Shown here in pieces: positions 1 through 11,749 of a stretch of DNA of 64,000 bases. The notes beneath the pieces were generated by a model. It made no database searches. It saw nothing but the letters and a program-made list of their open reading frames with translations, and was not told where the DNA came from. The DNA comes from Impatiens glandulifera (Eukaryota > Streptophyta > Magnoliopsida > Ericales > Balsaminaceae), in contig NC_061862.1 in the NCBI RefSeq assembly GCF_907164915.1, forward strand, positions 139,677,520-139,741,519, written 5' to 3'. Numbering within the stretch: position 1 is the first letter of the stretch; the number at the start of each line of letters is the position of its first letter. Position numbers and translations under genes: made by a program.

Positions 1-524
1 TATTGGGCTACTTAATTTCAAGCAAAATTTGTGACAAACAAAATGTCACCCATATAAAAAATCACAAATAAACGCTTACTTCCACTGAACTTGTAATACA
101 CAAATAATCAATTTAATTCAACTCAAAACAAATAGAGAGAATTGTTTTTTTTTTTTAAATTTATAGTTAAATATTATAATATATATAATACATAACTTTG
201 TTTCAATATATTTTCATAATCTATTAGTCAAATCTTTACATGTTGTGATTGATTTTATCTTTAAATATAAAAATAATTATTTTGTTATGTCAATAAAATT
301 TTAAAATAACTTCTTATTCTTTTGAAAATTTAAAATGAGTCATTTGCAAATCTCATAGATAAATCTATTGTAGATTCAATTTAAAGTACAAAATTTAAGT
401 ATATTGAATGTAATTTGCTTTATTTTGATATAAGATTATAAAAATAATAACAAAATAAATAAAAATTTTAAAAAATGACAAAACAGTAACAAATATGACA
501 AATAATAAAGTGAAAACATAACCC

Positions 525-532
525 TATATAAA
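525..532 (+). promoter_or_regulatory. Probable TATA box of the secreted repeat-protein gene
   Basis: A TATATAAA motif lies 58 bases before the ATG at 590. That spacing suits a plant core promoter with a short leader of roughly 30 bases. No other core element was identified. Confidence 0.6.
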
Positions 533-589
533 GAGAGGTATGCATTGATGTAAACTCAAACCATCCATCTAAATATTTAAAATTTAAAG

Positions 590-1351
590 ATGAATGCAAC
601 AAAATACATTCTCTTATTATGTCTTCTCATTGCTTCTTCAATAGCTTATGCTTACGCAAGGGAATTAGCTAGTCATGATGATTCGTTATCCTCTAACGAT
701 GTTGAATTTGTATCGACAAACAAAGAGTCATCAAAAATTAATGATGAACGTCTTTTAATCGATATAGATTCACACGGGCACAAGAAATGTCTACACAAAG
801 ACAAACATCATCCATGTCATCGACATGCACATCCACCAACGGGGGGACCAAATCAGGCACCTATATACCCACCTAAACCTTCATCTAATGGAGCGCACAA
901 GAAAGGTCACAAGAAAGGTCACAAGAAAGGGAAGCATCATCAACACGCACATCCACCAAAGAGAGGGCCAACTCAAGCACCTATACATCCACCAAACGAG
1001 GGACCAACTCAAGCGCCTATACTTCCACCAAACGAGGGGCCAACTCAAGCACCTATACTTCCACCATATGAGGGGCCAGCATATCAAGTGTTTATAATTC
1101 CACCTAAACGTTCATCCAACATTGATGATATCGATATGGATTATACTCTTGATTCAGTCCGTGAAGATTCATCAGAGATTAATGAAGATCATACCTCAGA
1201 TGGTAAAGAATTATATGATGAGCACAAGAAAGATCACCACAAAGGGAAACATCATCGACACATATCACCCAAGAGGGCACCAACTCAAGCGCCTATGCAC
1301 CCACCTAAGCGTTCACCAACTTTAATGGAATCGATATTTAGATGGATCTAG
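590..1351 (+). CDS. Secreted His/Lys/Pro-rich repeat protein, possible peptide precursor
   Basis: The frame encodes 253 residues from the first ATG after a good TATA box, with no intron needed. Residues 1-23 form a signal peptide (hydrophobic core, AYA before the likely cut). The mature part alternates acidic stretches with His/Lys-rich blocks (about 62-81, 101-123 and 211-227) and a repeated motif of the form G/A-P-T-Q-A-P-x-x-P-P. Good copies start near residues 86, 126, 138, 150 and 230, with a diverged copy near 162. Lys-Arg pairs sit directly before the copies at 126 and 230 and again at 173-174 and 240-241, as in precursors cut at dibasic sites. Only two cysteines (67 and 76) remain in the mature chain. 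I recognise no named family. Pro-rich repeats of this kind occur in plant cell-wall proteins and in hydroxyproline-rich peptide precursors, so either is possible. That the gene is secreted is well supported; its function is unknown. Confidence 0.72.
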   Translation: MNATKYILLLCLLIASSIAYAYARELASHDDSLSSNDVEFVSTNKESSKINDERLLIDIDSHGHKKCLHKDKHHPCHRHAHPPTGGPNQAPIYPPKPSSNGAHKKGHKKGHKKGKHHQHAHPPKRGPTQAPIHPPNEGPTQAPILPPNEGPTQAPILPPYEGPAYQVFIIPPKRSSNIDDIDMDYTLDSVREDSSEINEDHTSDGKELYDEHKKDHHKGKHHRHISPKRAPTQAPMHPPKRSPTLMESIFRWI

Positions 1352-2469
1352 ATGATGGTTTTGTTTCAATTGATGAAGATTTGTAATAGATTAATAAAGT
1401 TCCATACTCGATGAATGAAGAGTTATATAAGACACAATAAAAGTTACCGTAAAAACATTTGTGGAAAACAAATCCTTACTCCAACCTTGAGAGTATCAAC
1501 TAATATCAGTTTTGCATCAATAATTAATTATTTTATGCGGCTCAAACATAATATATTCCGAATAATTTCGTTTGATTTCTACCAATAAAATAAGTGAATG
1601 CATATCTCGTGGTTTTAATCAAATTATGCACTGTTCTTGTTCTTGCAATATTATTTTCAATCCATCTTTATTTTAAATTATTTAATTATATTTTTTGTAG
1701 TGCAATTACAGTATTTTGTAAATTATTTAATTTTTTTAAAAAAATATTATAACATATTATTATGAAATTCAACAAATTAATCGGAAATATATATTATAAT
1801 TAATTAAATTATGATAGAAATTAAAATAAATATAAAATTAATTATTTAAGTGATTATAAATAGGAAACAAGTATGTAAAGTTCAAAATTTTTATGAACTT
1901 ATTTTCTAAGGTGTATAACACCATTATGATTACTCTGAAATTTTGTAATTTTTTTAACATGGATTACTATATTCTATAATTGATTGTCACTTTCTTATAT
2001 TAGATTATTTAGCCAGAACAATTAATTAAATCAAATGAATAATCTTAAAATGTACATAATACACATTATTCTTTATTTTTGTCTCTAAAACAAAACTCTA
2101 TAGGAATATTTATTCTATTATATATGTTTCTTAGTAGAGAAAGACTTTAAAGAAAGATCTGATTTTAAAGCTATAACATTTAAAAAAAAGGGGGAGAGAG
2201 AGAAAGGTCTATCTCGGATGCGCTTGCGATTCTAGAAGAAGACTTTGTGCGGTCCGCTTAATTGATGGAAAACCTCAAGTTAGTGTTCAGACTAAAGCAA
2301 CGTAGAACATCATGAGATTGTCTAGGGAGTTGAAGGGTCACATCAACCATAGTTCATCAATCGATTTTCTCAGCACTTTCAATGGACGCCTCATGCGTCC
2401 GAGTTCGTAGAGGTTATGTGTTGTACCGTAAATATCATGGGTGATAGAAGGAGGGTTCTAGAAAGGGGT
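1352..2469. other. Intergenic, AT-rich, no gene seen
   Basis: This stretch holds the probable 3' end of the preceding gene and AT-rich DNA. A less AT-rich segment from about 2200 to 2470 leads into the Copia remnant, but I could not assign it. Confidence 0.5.
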
Positions 2470-3320
2470 TGGTCATCGACTAAATCTATTTAAACTTTCT
2501 TATGAACAATGTTCGAAGACAGACAAGGATGTTGAAGATATTGAAGACATGACAAATGTTTCATATGCAAGTGCAGTTGGTTGTCTAATATATGCGATGG
2601 TTTGTACACGACCGGATTTGGCTCAAACTATAAGTCAAGTTAGTAAGTTTATGGAAAAACCGGGTAAACAACATTGGGAAACAATCAAATGGATCTTTAA
2701 GTATATGAAGGGCACTTCAAGTTATGATATTGTTTTTGGTGGTACGTAAACGAGTTGATTATGAGTTACTGGATATGTGGATTCAAACTTTGTTGATGAT
2801 ATGGATGACAAAAGCTCTACAACCATGTTTGTGTTTCCTCTTTGCTGGGACCTATATATTAGAAATCAACAGTTTAGTTTACTGTGAGACTATCAACAAC
2901 TGAAAAAGAATATATGACCATAGTTGAAACTGTTAAAGAAGAATGTGGCTTAATTGTCTAGTAAGGAAATGGGTGTGACAATCAAAGTGTCATTTATTTG
3001 GCAAAGAATCAGGTGTACTATGCTATAACGAAACATAATGATGTGATATTTTACAAGATCAAAGAATTGATCACATCTAGTGAGATACTTTTACAGAAGG
3101 TTCATACTAGTGAAAATGCAGTTGATATGTGACGAAGATAATTACTACCGACAAGTTCAGACATTATTTGGGTTTGTTGAATGTCTCAATTTACTAAGGA
3201 ATGGTAGAAGGCAGCCCATATTGAATGTCTGAAACTCTATAATGTTATCTTTTAAGAAATCTTGATTTTTTCGAAAGTGGAGATATGTGATTTATCTCCT
3301 ATGAGATGAAATATTCGACA
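2470..3320 (+). pseudogene. Copia pol remnant (end of RT and RNase H), decayed
   Basis: Frame fragments read like the region joining Copia reverse transcriptase to RNase H. The best is 2549-2749, with the motif YASAVGCLIYAMVCTRPDLA and a following KQHWETIKWIFKYMKG block. Downstream pieces to about 3180 resemble the RNase H end but need several frame changes and cross stops. The fragment ends in a purine run at 3319-3329 that resembles a polypurine tract. It is a dead relic with no gag, protease or integrase. Confidence 0.75.
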
Positions 3321-3330
3321 AGGTGGAGAT

Positions 3331-3535
3331 TTTTGTGTATGTGACTTATATGTACACATGTTAATTAAGTTTAGAGTTAATGGGTTGAGCCTAGAGTATT
3401 GTAGTCTTTGTGACATAATTACTATTCTATAAATACCATGTAATACAGGGTATAACTTTAAGAGTGAAATAATATATTTGACAATACTCCATAGGATGTA
3501 AGAAGTTTGGTTGAACATGGTTATATCTTTTGTTT
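3331..3535 (+). mobile_element. LTR-like segment following the Copia remnant
   Basis: Directly after the purine tract, the sequence starts with TGTG and carries a CTATAAATACC box near 3427. The stretch from about 3425 to 3484 is closely matched on the opposite strand at about 57437-57495 and by a third copy split at 60346/61651. That identifies a family LTR. The outer end was not located, so the end coordinate is approximate. Confidence 0.55.
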
Positions 3536-5021
3536 TTTCTATTATTATTAATTTACGTGGTTACTTGAATCAACACTGCACTGTCATTTGATAAAGTTCA
3601 TGTAGGATATATACACGTTTTCTATTCTATATATATATATATTATTTTATGTGTGTTCAATAATATGATGGAGACATAGTCAATCATGTGTTTTATATGT
3701 GTTTTTAATGTTTTCTTTACTAAAAGGGAAAAAAATATTATCGGAGTACAAAAAAAAAAAAACTTTATTTTGATGCCCAAAATAATTATCATTTCTTTTT
3801 CTCCGCCACCAGAAGTTCATTTCTTAGCGACAATAAATTTGGGCTGGAAGAACTAGGGTTTGCATGCAAAATTAATAGCAGATCAATTTCAAGATTGTTC
3901 CAATATCATTGATTTGGCGTAGATCATTGAGAACGTTTTCGGGGTAGTAAAGTTTGACCTGAGGTAAGAACCTTGAATGTTTTGACTATGAACCTATCAA
4001 AATCTTTCTCCTTTCAAATTTTTGTTCCATTTTTGTGCACCTAATACAACTATTGAAGTGTCTCTACATGGATATTGTGTTGAAACTAATTGTATTTTCT
4101 TATAAAAATTAATTGTATTGATTAAATTTGTTGATAGACTTCCTTAGTCTTTTTATTTGGTTTTGCATTAGCTTAAATCCATCTTAGCAAGTTAATTATG
4201 TGGATATGTTAGTGTGACCAGACCACCCTCCTCTTGGAACAAAAGTATAAGAATTATGTTAGATTCATGTATTTTCTACAACTTAATCTTACTTAAGTTA
4301 AATTTTGTCTAGTTTAGTATTTTTCAACTATAAATCTATATTTACATAGTGTATGTTTGCATTCAATCAAGCACGACTCTAAACAAGAAAATGAACTGAT
4401 CTTAAACATGCAGGACTATTTCTTGTTTTAGATACAATGGTGAATAATAGAGAGAAGTGGATGGACTCAGCTAATTGGCCGATCCTCTAATCTATCGTAT
4501 ATTTTCATTTATCGATACAAAATTTATGGTTAAATCTTCTATCCTATCAACTATATATCGGTTTCTATGGCCATCTCTTACCATTTTTCGATTTGACGAG
4601 AGAAGATACCCCAACTAAGATACCCCAACTAAAGCTTTTTCATAATTTTTTTATCAAGAATGTCCTATCACATCGTGATGGATCAAAAATTCATTCTTTC
4701 AGTGTTGAATTCATCGAATCGGCGAATCCTCAGTTATAAAATATGTAAAGTCTGTGCTTTTGAATGATCCAATAAAATTGACCATTGTGTGGAAAATTAA
4801 TCATACAGAAAGAAAGAACACATTGATTTTATACTAGGTTCGACTTCAGATTGATACCTACGTCCTAGTCCGAGAGAATGACTCTCGAGTTTGAATACAC
4901 TATAATGAGATAAATCAGATTACAGACTTCTTCAATTTCAAAAATCTCTTCAAGAAACCTTTTGACTCTCTCACTTTTACCACACTTTATTACAAGCACT
5001 CTCAAGCTATTTATGCAACTT

Positions 5022-5703
5022 TTTTTTTTGAAAAACGACTTATTGTCATTTTATTAAAATCCCAAAACGGAAAAGAAAACGTACATAGTTTTCTCTAACT
5101 TTCTAACAAACCTAGAAAGTTAGAATAAAGTTCAAGAACCAAACAATTTTAACAAAGCAACATACATGACATACAAACTAAACATAAAGAACTAGCTAGC
5201 CTTAAAACATTTAAAAGATGTGACTTCATCATAATTGACTTTCCATTCGTGACAAAGGACCCATTCCCGCTCGCCTTTAGGAACCCGTCTCCACGTTCTA
5301 ATTAGCGCACCACAATCAAATACAATGTCACTCCACACATGATCAACGTTTCGACGAACTCTACCAAAGACTCTAGCATTTCTCTCAGCCCACAAATGAT
5401 AAACGATGGCAGTAAACCCACACTTAAAAGCGTTAGCATGAAATTTACTACCTTTAGATAAGACTTGGGCAGCAACTTTTATATCCTCCCAGGACCTCGG
5501 CAAGCTCACAATTCCCATGGCTAAAGTAAAAAGATTCCAAATAGACCTAGCAAAAAAACAGTCACCCAAAAGATGATCAATGGACTCCGCAAACCCACTA
5601 CAAAGAACACAATTGGCGTCCGAAATATCCATATAAGCAAGAATACGATCACGGGTACGAAGTCTACCATGGAAAGCCAACCAAAGAATAAATCGATCAC
5701 GGG
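5022..5703 (-). mobile_element. 5'-truncated LINE with perfect 14-bp target site duplication
   Basis: TATTTATGCAACTT occurs at 5008-5021 and again at 5704-5717, bracketing the insert. The insert begins on the plus strand with a T-run, which is the poly-A tail of a minus-strand element. It contains the C-terminal end of a non-LTR retrotransposon ORF2. The 5' end is cut within the reverse transcriptase C-terminal region, which is typical of target-primed integration. Confidence 0.92.
5192..5703 (-). pseudogene. LINE ORF2 C-terminal zinc-binding (zf-RVT) fragment
   Basis: The minus-strand frame is open from the insertion edge near 5703 to its stop at 5192, giving about 169 residues. It starts inside the protein (FILWLAFHGRLRTRDRI), followed by the NCVLCSGFAESIDHLLGDC motif. 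This Cys/His pattern is the zinc-binding domain found after reverse transcriptase in plant L1-type elements. No promoter, start or catalytic domain remains. The frame is free of stops, so the insertion is probably fairly young. Confidence 0.85.
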
Positions 5704-6274
5704 TATTTATGCAACTTGATTAACAAAAGTAATGGCACACTTCATTACGACCCTCAAGAATGGTGGATGGGACTTCAATAATTTCTTGGACCCTAGTTTA
5801 ACTTATTAGTCATTAGAAACCCATCAAGATCCATGTAGTTTTAGTCATTTGAATCCCTCCTATGCCTATAATTTTCCTGTTATAACTAAACTATGCCTAA
5901 TGAATCCTACATTTTATGATCCATCCGACTCATTTGAATCTTTTTCCAGGTGTCCAAATTTGAAGAATCTGACATTACAAAGTTCATTAATTAATTTGCA
6001 TGTTCTTCAGATTGTAATGTGAGTGAAAAGCTTGAAAATTGGATATTTTAGTTCAAGCAAGTCCTACCAAATATGTACTTGTAATCAAGGGCCAAACCTA
6101 GATTCATTGAAACTAAATTCATTGAAATTTATGGGAGAAACTTTTCTCAAGGTCTTCGCTAATGTATCCTCTATAGAAATGGTTAAATTTAATTGCTTCA
6201 TTAGCTATGATGGAAATTGGGAAGAGAGGGGATTAAAAACAGGATATGAATCTGAGACTAATCAAGATAAAGAA

Positions 6275-6598
6275 AAGATGAAGTATCAACTAAGAAAACA
6301 CGATAAACAGCAAAAGATTTACGTGGAAACCCAATACGGAAAACTACAGGCAGTGGAGAAAAAATTCACTATGGTTAAAATAGAAAATTACAACTTCAAT
6401 ATAGAGAAGAATAATGCCAAATATTATGTGTGTGAATAAAACTCTAACTAAGATCATATATTTATAGGTCACATAACTGGGTCTAATGGGCCCAATATAA
6501 AAAAGTTAGGATTTTATTTTATTTTATATTATATTATTATTTTGCGAGCCTAGACCTAGACCCTATCAAAAACTCATATGGGTCACCATAATCTAACA
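6275..6598 (-). mobile_element. 3' LTR of a minus-strand Copia element
   Basis: On the minus strand the LTR begins TGTTAGATTATGG at 6598, directly after a polypurine tract (6599-6612, minus-strand GTCAAGGTGGAGAT). Lower coordinates read like Copia R/U5, with blocks resembling GGTTTCCACGTAAATC. The lower boundary is estimated because no terminal CA and no target duplication could be fixed. Confidence 0.65.
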
Positions 6599-8560
6599 AT
6601 CTCCACCTTGACATGAATACAATATATCAAAAAAAAGTTGATCTTCAAAATATAGACAAATAACCATAACAATCACCTCTTCCAAAAGCCCTATGGGCTT
6701 CAAAAACCAAAACTAACTAAGTACGAACAATGCTCAAACTTAGCAATGGGGAGCGTCATCGTCATCATATCAGTAGGGTTATCATTAGTACTAATTTTAC
6801 TCACATCAATATCACCATGAGCATTAACATCACGTATAAAATGATATCGTGCATCAATGTGCTTAGATCTTTCATGAAACACCTAATCTTTCATCAGAAA
6901 AATAGCACTTTGACTATCACAAAAGATTGTCGTCATCTGTAAATCCTTCTTGAGTTTCCCGAATAGTCATCTCATCCAAATAGCTTATTTACAAGTTTCA
7001 GTAATGGTCATGTATTATGCATCTGTAGTAGACAATACGATTGTACTTTATAGAGTAGTTTTCCAATTAATCGCACAACCGCCAATATAGAAAACAAAAC
7101 ATGAAGTGACATTCTTCTATCAAGATTTCCAACATAATCAGTGTCACATAACCGACAACTTCATCTCTAGTTCTACCAAACTGTAGGTGAACATATGTTG
7201 AACCTTTTAAATAACGTAAGATCTACTAAACTACTCTCCAATGCTCTTTACTTAGATTTGTCAGATATATGCTAACTACACTTACTGAATATGCCAAATC
7301 TGGTTGAGTACAAACCATTGTATACATAAGTGATCCAACTGCACTAGAATATGGAACTCATGACATATACTCGATATCCTCATTGGACTAAGGTGGCATA
7401 GCAGAAAAGAGTTTAAATTGAGTTGTTAATGGAGAACTCACGGGACTATCATTATTCATATTAAACCGACGAAGGACTTTCTCAATATACCTTTTCTAAC
7501 TTATGTATAATTTTCTAGCTACTCTATCTCTAGAAATCTCAATGACATGTATTTTCTTTACATCTCTTAAATCATTCATATCAAACTCTATACCAAGTTG
7601 CATATTTACCTTCTTTATTTTCTTCTAACCATTAGCCGCTATCAAAATATCATCAACGTATATGAGAAGATAAATAAACGATCCATCTTTATCAATTTTA
7701 AAATAGACACAACTATCAAAATCACTTCTTTTGAAGTTATGAGTGATCATAAAAGAATCAAATCTTTTATACCACAACATTGGCGATTGTTTTAAACCAT
7801 AGAGAGATTTCTTCAAATAGCATACACAGTCTTCTTGTTCTAAGACTGTAAATCCCTCAGCTTGATGCATATAGATGTCCTCATCTAGATCTCCATATAG
7901 AAATGCGGTCTTTACATCTAACTGTTCAAATTCCAAATTATGCATTGTCACGATGCCAAGTAATGTTTGAATTGAAGTATGATTCACAACTAGAGAAAAC
8001 ACATCAACAAAATCAATCCCTGAAATTTAACTATAACCTTTCGCAACCAATCTCACTTTAAACCTTGTATTTTCAATGTCAGGTGTACCTTCCTTTCTTT
8101 TATACACCCACTTACAACGAATAGCCTTCTTTCCAATGGGTAATTTTACGAGGTTGCACTTACCATTCTTATGAAGAGATTCCATCTCTTCTTGCATGAA
8201 AATCGTCTATTTATTAGAGTCATCACAAGTGACTGCATCAGAATATGAAGAAGGTTTTTCATAAGAATCAATATCTTCTGCAACACTCAATGCATGAATA
8301 ACCAAATCAGCTTCATCGAGTCTTCGAGGAGGTCTAATATCACGTATTGGTCTGTTAGTAGCATTAGAATATTGTGGTGGTGTAGGCGGTGGTAAAGTAT
8401 CAAACAATTCTGGTGTAGTTGACGATAGTATTACAGATTCAAATTTTGTTATGCTCTCAAACTCCACATGTGTACTAGATTCTTGTTGAGTATTATTATC
8501 AGAAGTGCTAGATTCTTGTTGAACCAAATCGGAAAAAGATACCGAGGATGTAGTATGTGC
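6599..8560 (-). pseudogene. Copia pol remnant, minus strand (integrase end, RT, RNase H)
   Basis: Read from high to low coordinates, the segment gives a proline-rich linker after integrase (8527-8207), the reverse transcriptase core (8002-7625) and an RNase H end (6882-6700, with [10 protein letters not shown]). The RT piece contains FEQLDVKTAFLYGDLDEDIY, the GLKQSP motif and the catalytic YVDD near 7640. Frame changes and stops separate the blocks (for example around 8020 and between 7620 and 6890), so no polyprotein can be made. Gag, protease and the 5' LTR are missing. The element stops near 8560 at AT-rich DNA. Confidence 0.8.
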
Positions 8561-8579
8561 TAGAAATTGAATCTTTTTT

Positions 8580-8899
8580 TATTTTAGTCATATTGTTTAA
8601 ATACTTGGGTAGACACTTATATTTTACTTTAATTTTTAAAAATTATCTTGATCAGTCTACAAATTTCTATTTCTAAGCTTATTGCAACGAATTAAAATAA
8701 AATGATTAATTTTCATATCAATCCCAAGATTGACAAAATATTGAACTTGGTCAGGTAAATTAAAAATAAAATAAAAAAATAAAATAAACCAATAAAATAA
8801 AATAAATGATAAAACTCAAACCAAAAATACAATATAAAATAATACTAATAATGATAATAAAAATACTAATAATAATATCATAATAAATAAAAACAAAAT

Positions 8900-8981
<82 letters not shown>

Positions 8982-9075
8982 GAAAGTAAGCAAAAGAATT
9001 ATAATGATAATAATAATAATAATCATAATAGAAATAGAAATATTAATGACAGAAAAAAAATAATAATTAAAAGAA

Positions 9076-9118
<43 letters not shown>

Positions 9119-9212
9119 TATTTGAATATTAAGCTGGTGTATTTTGATTTTGCAAAAAAAAAATGATTCAAACAGCTTGGGTCATCCAAGTTATTATTTA
9201 ATTACTGTTATA

Positions 9213-9253
<41 letters not shown>

Positions 9254-9560
9254 TGATAGAGGTATAAAAATGTTTAATTATATGTATAAATAATAATAAT
9301 ATTCTTATAAATAAATTATTACGAATTCAAATAAATTTTTAATTTTATTAGTTTATAATTGAAATTTAATCTTAAATAAACTATTATTGTAACTCTTAAT
9401 AAATTAAATTACTCTTAATAAATTAAATTGTATTTGTATTTTTGTTTTATTATATGTTTTGGGTCAATGTTAATACATTAGAAAATAATTGACATAATTA
9501 TAAGGTTGAAAGTTATATGGGACTTAAGTATATTTTATACTTCAAATTTGTTAATAAAAT
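8580..9560. repeat. AT-rich block with long (TA)n and (AAT)n microsatellites
   Basis: A (TA)n run of about 75 bases lies at 8903-8978, an (AAT)n run at about 9076-9116, and another (TA)n run at about 9219-9250. The rest is low-complexity AT-rich DNA with no gene. Confidence 0.85.
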
Positions 9561-10350
9561 GGGACAGGGTCTTACAGAAACCCTAACTCAAACTCATTTC
9601 TCTTGCCGATTTCTGGCCGACCTCTCATACCACTATACCAGAGTTTAGTCTTTCAAATATTCATCGCGGAAAGGAAATCCAGAGAGTTATAATATTCAAA
9701 TACAATGTAATAAGTGTTACAGTCGATGTCTATGATTGCTTATATAGATTAACACTAATTCGGATGAGTAACTCTTTTAGTTTTTCATCTTTGGTTTGAT
9801 TGGTGTTAGTGTTCCCAACTAGATCTAACTGTGGATTCATACTTGTCATTGAATCCCAACTAGATCTAACTGTGGATTCATACTTGTCATTGAATCCAAA
9901 CCTGGTGCTTAGTTCAGAAGATCATATGCAGTGTGGTGAGAATTTATATAGATGTGAATCTCCTTATTCTATTTTCTTCATTAATGGCCACCTAATTCAA
10001 GTCTGTTTTTCTTTTTTTCAGTAATTCTCAAAGTTACAAGAAGGCGTGTCTGGTTTAAGAAACAATATGATCTCCTCCTAGGCATATAGGTGATATCTAT
10101 ATGATTAGTGATTTTTGGATGGTAAGCATAAAGTTTTCTATTTTATCTTTAGGATGTAACATTTAATTATGCTAATTTTCTGTTGCAGAATATCTTCATA
10201 GGAAGCTTGAAGTCATACATGTCATTGAAGAAATTTTAGGAACTAGTTTTTCAACTTATAGTATTGATATATGTAATTAAATCTTTTGAAATGATTGAGA
10301 ATGTGTAACAGTTTGATGAATTGAAATGAGTAGATGTTGAGTTTAAATTT
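9561..10350 (+). other. Unassigned, transcript-like region with exact 41-bp duplication
   Basis: From about 9560 the base composition rises. Short open stretches (such as 9800-10024), GT/AG-like signals (donor-like GGTAAGC near 10120, acceptor-like TTGCAG near 10185) and A-rich ends suggest a decayed transcribed unit. A perfect 41-bp tandem duplication spans about 9817-9898. No protein family was recognised. Confidence 0.3.
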
Positions 10351-10890
10351 GTTTTTTTTAATGCTTTTTAATTATTTGAATGCAAAGTTATAGATGTTTG
10401 ATGTAATGTTTTAGCGTAAATTTGATTGAATGATTGATGAATTAGTTAAAGATTTAATGAGTTAAAGATTTATACGAGATTAGATATAAAACATTTTGTG
10501 TTCCTACTGAATTTGAATTTTGAGGTTGGGTAGAATAAAATTTGTAAATAAATCTGTAATTATTGGACAAAGCTTAGAACATGAGGTTGTTAAAAAATGT
10601 TAATATTTTATACATTCATCTTCATTTGTTTGACTTTAATTTTGTGATAATTTTGCAGAGTTTAACAATTGAGAATAAAATTGTTTCAATATAGAACTTT
10701 AAATAGCATTTTGCCCTTGAAACATCATCTAAAAAAAGCACAAACATGAACATAATTATTGCATATATATTAGTATTGTCAATTATTTTTGACTTACATT
10801 AGTCTTCAATGTGATAAAATATAAAATAAGTTTAAATGTGACCCCAAAAGTGGACACTTCAACCAATAAATTATTGTAGTAATATATAAT
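10351..10890. other. AT-rich intergenic, nothing recognised
   Basis: I see no coding pattern or repeat structure beyond general AT richness. Confidence 0.5.
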
Positions 10891-10892
10891 TT

Positions 10893-11072
10893 TTTTAGAA
10901 CGCTAGATTTCATTTCTCCTTTAGAGTAGTCGCGGATTAAACACATAACTCGCAAACACACTTAATCATTTAACCAAACACAGAAATTATCGTCTGGCGG
11001 ATTTAAACCCAGAATCTCAAAGAGACCGTGGGATATCCAACTCTTGATGTCGTTAAGGCTAGAAAAGAGAAT
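10893..11072 (-). mobile_element. tRNA-related SINE-like copy, minus strand
   Basis: This single diverged copy belongs to the same family as the array at 12900-13735. On the minus strand a box-A-like TAGCCTTAACGAC segment is followed by a box-B-like GGTTTAAATCC, a TTAAGTGTGTTTGCG body, and a 3' tail ending in A residues (a T-run at 10892-10898 on plus). Flanking duplications were not found. Confidence 0.6.
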
Positions 11073-11649
11073 TATAATTTTGTTTTTTATTATGAGTTTT
11101 AAAGGGATGTTTTCAAATTATATAATAAATTAAATATATTGAAAAAGACAATAGTTATAGTTTTGCTTTGTTTATAATTTATGGGCTATTAAATTCTTTC
11201 TTCAGTCCCTCTTTTTTTTTTGTTTAATGTTTTCAATACCATTGTCATGGAGTTTTATGATCATGTACATTTTCAAACCAATAACACAAACCATATTATT
11301 ATTCAGAGCAAACTATATATTACAGAAAATTCATAATAGGTTAAGGATTACATTTTAAAAAATTAATATGATTTTCACACGAACTTCCACTCCTTAAACT
11401 TAAGAGCTTGTTATTGGGAATTGAAATGATTAGGTAATAAATCAGAACATATCTTAAATTTTTTAGTTTGTTGAATAATATTTTTTTAATATCAAATATT
11501 TTAGGATTAAACTTTTATTTTTTGCGTATCTATTCTATCTCATGTAAAAATTATTAGTTGGAAATTAAAAACAAAACTATTAATGTAAGACTTTAATATG
11601 TTTAAAAAAAAAACAATTTCACAATATATTGGAAAGTTCTACATTATAA

Positions 11650-11687
11650 ATATATATAATCAAGTAATCTATATATATATATAATAT

Positions 11688-11725
<38 letters not shown>
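11650..11725. repeat. (TA)n microsatellite
   Basis: Interrupted AT dinucleotide runs. Confidence 0.85.
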
Positions 11726-11732
<7 letters not shown>

Positions 11733-11749
11733 TCTAAGTTATGAACTCT

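Larger units (their letters stand above)
4785..5890 (-). mobile_element. Copia-type LTR fragment (possibly solo), carrying a nested LINE
   Basis: Read on the minus strand, about 5720-4785 gives a TATA-like CATAAATA, then an R/U5-like segment with the actagGACGTAGGTA block and a CTTTCTTTCTG end. That pattern is common in plant Copia LTRs. It interrupts the F-box gene. The LINE at 5022-5703 interrupts it in turn. No polymerase or second LTR was found beside it, so it may be a solo LTR. Both outer edges are uncertain and no target duplication was found. Confidence 0.5.
3790..6230 (+). pseudogene. F-box/LRR (FBD-like) gene, broken by insertions and frame changes
   Basis: A leader-like segment (about 3790-3965) ends in a GAG/GTAAGA donor. 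After a likely intron, an exon near 4438 encodes a recognisable F-box: the frame through about 4480-4600 contains DPLIYRIFSFIDTKFMVKSS followed by an FLWPSL block. Next comes a typical FIKNVLSHRDGSKIHSFS segment (about 4650-4715) in another frame. An LRR part resumes at about 5898-6226 with CPNLKNLTL and LDSLKLNSLKFM motifs. Between about 4785 and 5890 lies an LTR fragment with a LINE nested inside it, and a minus-strand Copia element begins just after 6230. A 14-bp tandem duplication (4604-4631) lies between two blocks read in different frames, and stops interrupt each join. In plants F-box/LRR proteins are SCF ubiquitin-ligase substrate adaptors; this copy cannot make one. Confidence 0.7.

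Noticed and set aside
8760..9026. 88-codon Ile/Tyr-rich frame
   Set aside because: It is the translation of a (TA)n microsatellite.
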